Assembly: GCA_913047525.1 (NCBI GenBank)
Contig: CAJWUS010000075.1
Span: forward strand, 1-6,614
Length of the DNA: 6,614 nt
Source: an uncultured Flavobacteriales bacterium
Lineage (GTDB): Bacteria; Bacteroidota; Bacteroidia; Flavobacteriales; BACL11
Reading direction: 5' to 3'
The notes under the pieces are model-generated. The model did not search any database. It had not been told where the DNA came from and worked only from the letters and a program-made list of their open reading frames with translations. A program made the translations under genes and the position numbers. Shown here in pieces: positions 5,456-6,614 of the stretch. Position 1 is the stretch's first letter; each line of letters opens with the position of its first letter.

Positions 5456-6614
5456 ATGCCTGATAAAGAAATTATAAAATGTTCCTTTTGCGGGAAAGAT
5501 AAGCAAGATACTAATGTGCTTATTGCTGGGATAAATGCCCATATTTGTGACTCTTGTATTGATCAAGCTATAGGCATTGTTGAGGCAGAAAAAACAGGAA
5601 AAGATTCCTCAGAACTTTCCGAACATTTCAAGTTATTAACACCCCAAGAAATAAAAAATCATTTAGATAAGCATGTGATTGGACAAGATTCAGCTAAGAA
5701 AGTTTTGGCGGTTGCCGTGTATAATCATTACAAAAGATTGATGCAACCAAAAAAGAAAGAGGAGGAAGTTGAGATAGAAAAGTCCAATATTATCATGGTT
5801 GGGGAAACAGGAACTGGAAAAACCCTTCTTGCGAGAACTATTGCCAAAATGCTGAATGTTCCTTTTTGCATAGCAGATGCTACTGTACTTACTGAGGCAG
5901 GCTATGTTGGAGAAGATGTAGAAAGTATTTTGTCTCGTCTTTTACAAGTGGCTGACTATGATGTGAAAGCAACTGAAAGAGGAATTGTTTTTATTGATGA
6001 GATTGATAAAATCGCTCGCAAAAGTGATAACCCTTCCATCACTAGAGATGTAAGTGGAGAAGGGGTGCAACAAGCCATGTTGAAACTATTAGAGGGCTCT
6101 GTTGTAAATGTACCACCACAAGGAGGAAGAAAACATCCTGAACAAAAAATGATTGCGGTTGATACGGCTAATATTTTATTTATTTGTGGAGGAGCTTTTG
6201 ATGGAATTGATAGAAAAATTGGAAGCCGACTAAATACTCAAGCAATTGGTTATAAAAAGAAAGCAGATGATTCTGTAGATAAGAGAAACCTACTGCAATA
6301 TGTTGCTCCACAAGATTTGAAAAGTTTCGGCCTTATACCTGAACTAATTGGTAGAATGCCAATCCTTACCTTTTTAAAATCGCTAGATAAAAAAACTTTA
6401 CGAGCAATACTCACAGAACCAAAAAATGCCATTATCAAACAATACCAAAAGTTGTTTGAAATGGATGGAATTAAATTATCCTTTGACGATAAAGTTCTTG
6501 AATTGATTGTGGATAAAGCAATAGAATATAAATTGGGAGCAAGAGGTTTGCGTTCTATTTGTGAAGCCATAATGCTTGACGCTATGTTTGAAATTCCTTC
6601 AGAGCAAAACAAAA
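5456..6614 (+). CDS. clpX: ATP-dependent Clp protease ATP-binding subunit ClpX, first 386 residues, cut by window edge
   Basis: AAA+ unfoldase hexamer that recognises tagged substrates, unfolds them and threads them into ClpP. Seen: N-terminal zinc-binding domain with Cys9, Cys12, Cys31 and Cys34; Walker A GETGTGKT at 116-123; pore loop GYVG at 149-152; Walker B IVFIDE at 177-182; the ITRDVSGEGVQQ block from 195; pore-loop RKH at 225-227; the ClpP-docking loop as IGY at 264-266 (IGF in E. coli); sensor 2 GAR at 361-363. The frame is open from the ATG at 5456 to the right edge, so only about 25-40 residues are missing if the length is normal (410-425). It starts 1 nt after the clpP stop in an A-rich context without a Shine-Dalgarno site, suggesting coupled translation. 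Walker A has Glu where many ClpX have Pro; I recall this from flavobacterial homologues and do not read it as a defect. Confidence 0.96.
   Translation, partial: MPDKEIIKCSFCGKDKQDTNVLIAGINAHICDSCIDQAIGIVEAEKTGKDSSELSEHFKLLTPQEIKNHLDKHVIGQDSAKKVLAVAVYNHYKRLMQPKKKEEEVEIEKSNIIMVGETGTGKTLLARTIAKMLNVPFCIADATVLTEAGYVGEDVESILSRLLQVADYDVKATERGIVFIDEIDKIARKSDNPSITRDVSGEGVQQAMLKLLEGSVVNVPPQGGRKHPEQKMIAVDTANILFICGGAFDGIDRKIGSRLNTQAIGYKKKADDSVDKRNLLQYVAPQDLKSFGLIPELIGRMPILTFLKSLDKKTLRAILTEPKNAIIKQYQKLFEMDGIKLSFDDKVLELIVDKAIEYKLGARGLRSICEAIMLDAMFEIPSEQNK

Noticed and set aside
5327..6612. Minus-strand open frames at 5327-5566 and 6250-6612
   Set aside because: Antisense to clpP/clpX, which are certain.
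1..6614. CRISPR array, transposon ends, tRNA or rRNA genes, toxin-antitoxin or defence cluster
   Set aside because: No regular direct repeats with unique spacers, no transposase, no cloverleaf or rRNA motifs and no defence-type domains were seen.

Overview
The window looks like chromosomal DNA of a low-GC Bacteroidota, most likely a Flavobacteriales or Crocinitomicaceae-type bacterium. Supporting signs are a secreted protein with a type IX secretion (T9SS)-like C-terminal tail, A/T-rich leaders mostly without Shine-Dalgarno sites, a TAnnTTTG-type promoter upstream of tig, and a ClpX of the flavobacterial type.

Left part (1-3178): remains of a phenylacetate / beta-ketoadipyl-CoA catabolic locus. 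Reading leftwards on the minus strand there is a wrecked enoyl-CoA hydratase (paaG-like; its start and tail are joined by a large internal deletion), then a 698-residue secreted cell-surface protein (lamin-tail-like domain, four Ig/PKD-like repeats, T9SS-like tail), then the intact N-terminal 184 residues of a 3-oxoadipyl-CoA/acetyl-CoA thiolase that runs off the left edge. These three are packed like one transcription unit: 1 nt between the first two and a 4-base ATGA overlap between the last two. Pointing the other way, at about 2895-3178, is the C-terminal ferredoxin domain of a phenylacetyl-CoA epoxidase reductase (paaE-like). It carries three frame breaks and has lost its flavin/NADPH domain. 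The pathway therefore appears to be decaying here.

Right part (3179-6614): a conserved protein-quality-control cluster on the plus strand. It consists of a probable tig promoter with an 8-bp inverted repeat, tig (trigger factor), an 83-nt low-complexity spacer, clpP (protease subunit, complete catalytic triad) and, 1 nt later, clpX (AAA+ unfoldase, cut by the right edge at residue 386). Trigger factor helps nascent chains fold, while ClpX unfolds substrates and feeds them to ClpP.

I see no CRISPR array, tRNA, rRNA, insertion sequence or recognisable defence system. The most noteworthy signals are the two paa pseudogenes and the surface-protein gene fitted tightly between catabolic genes.
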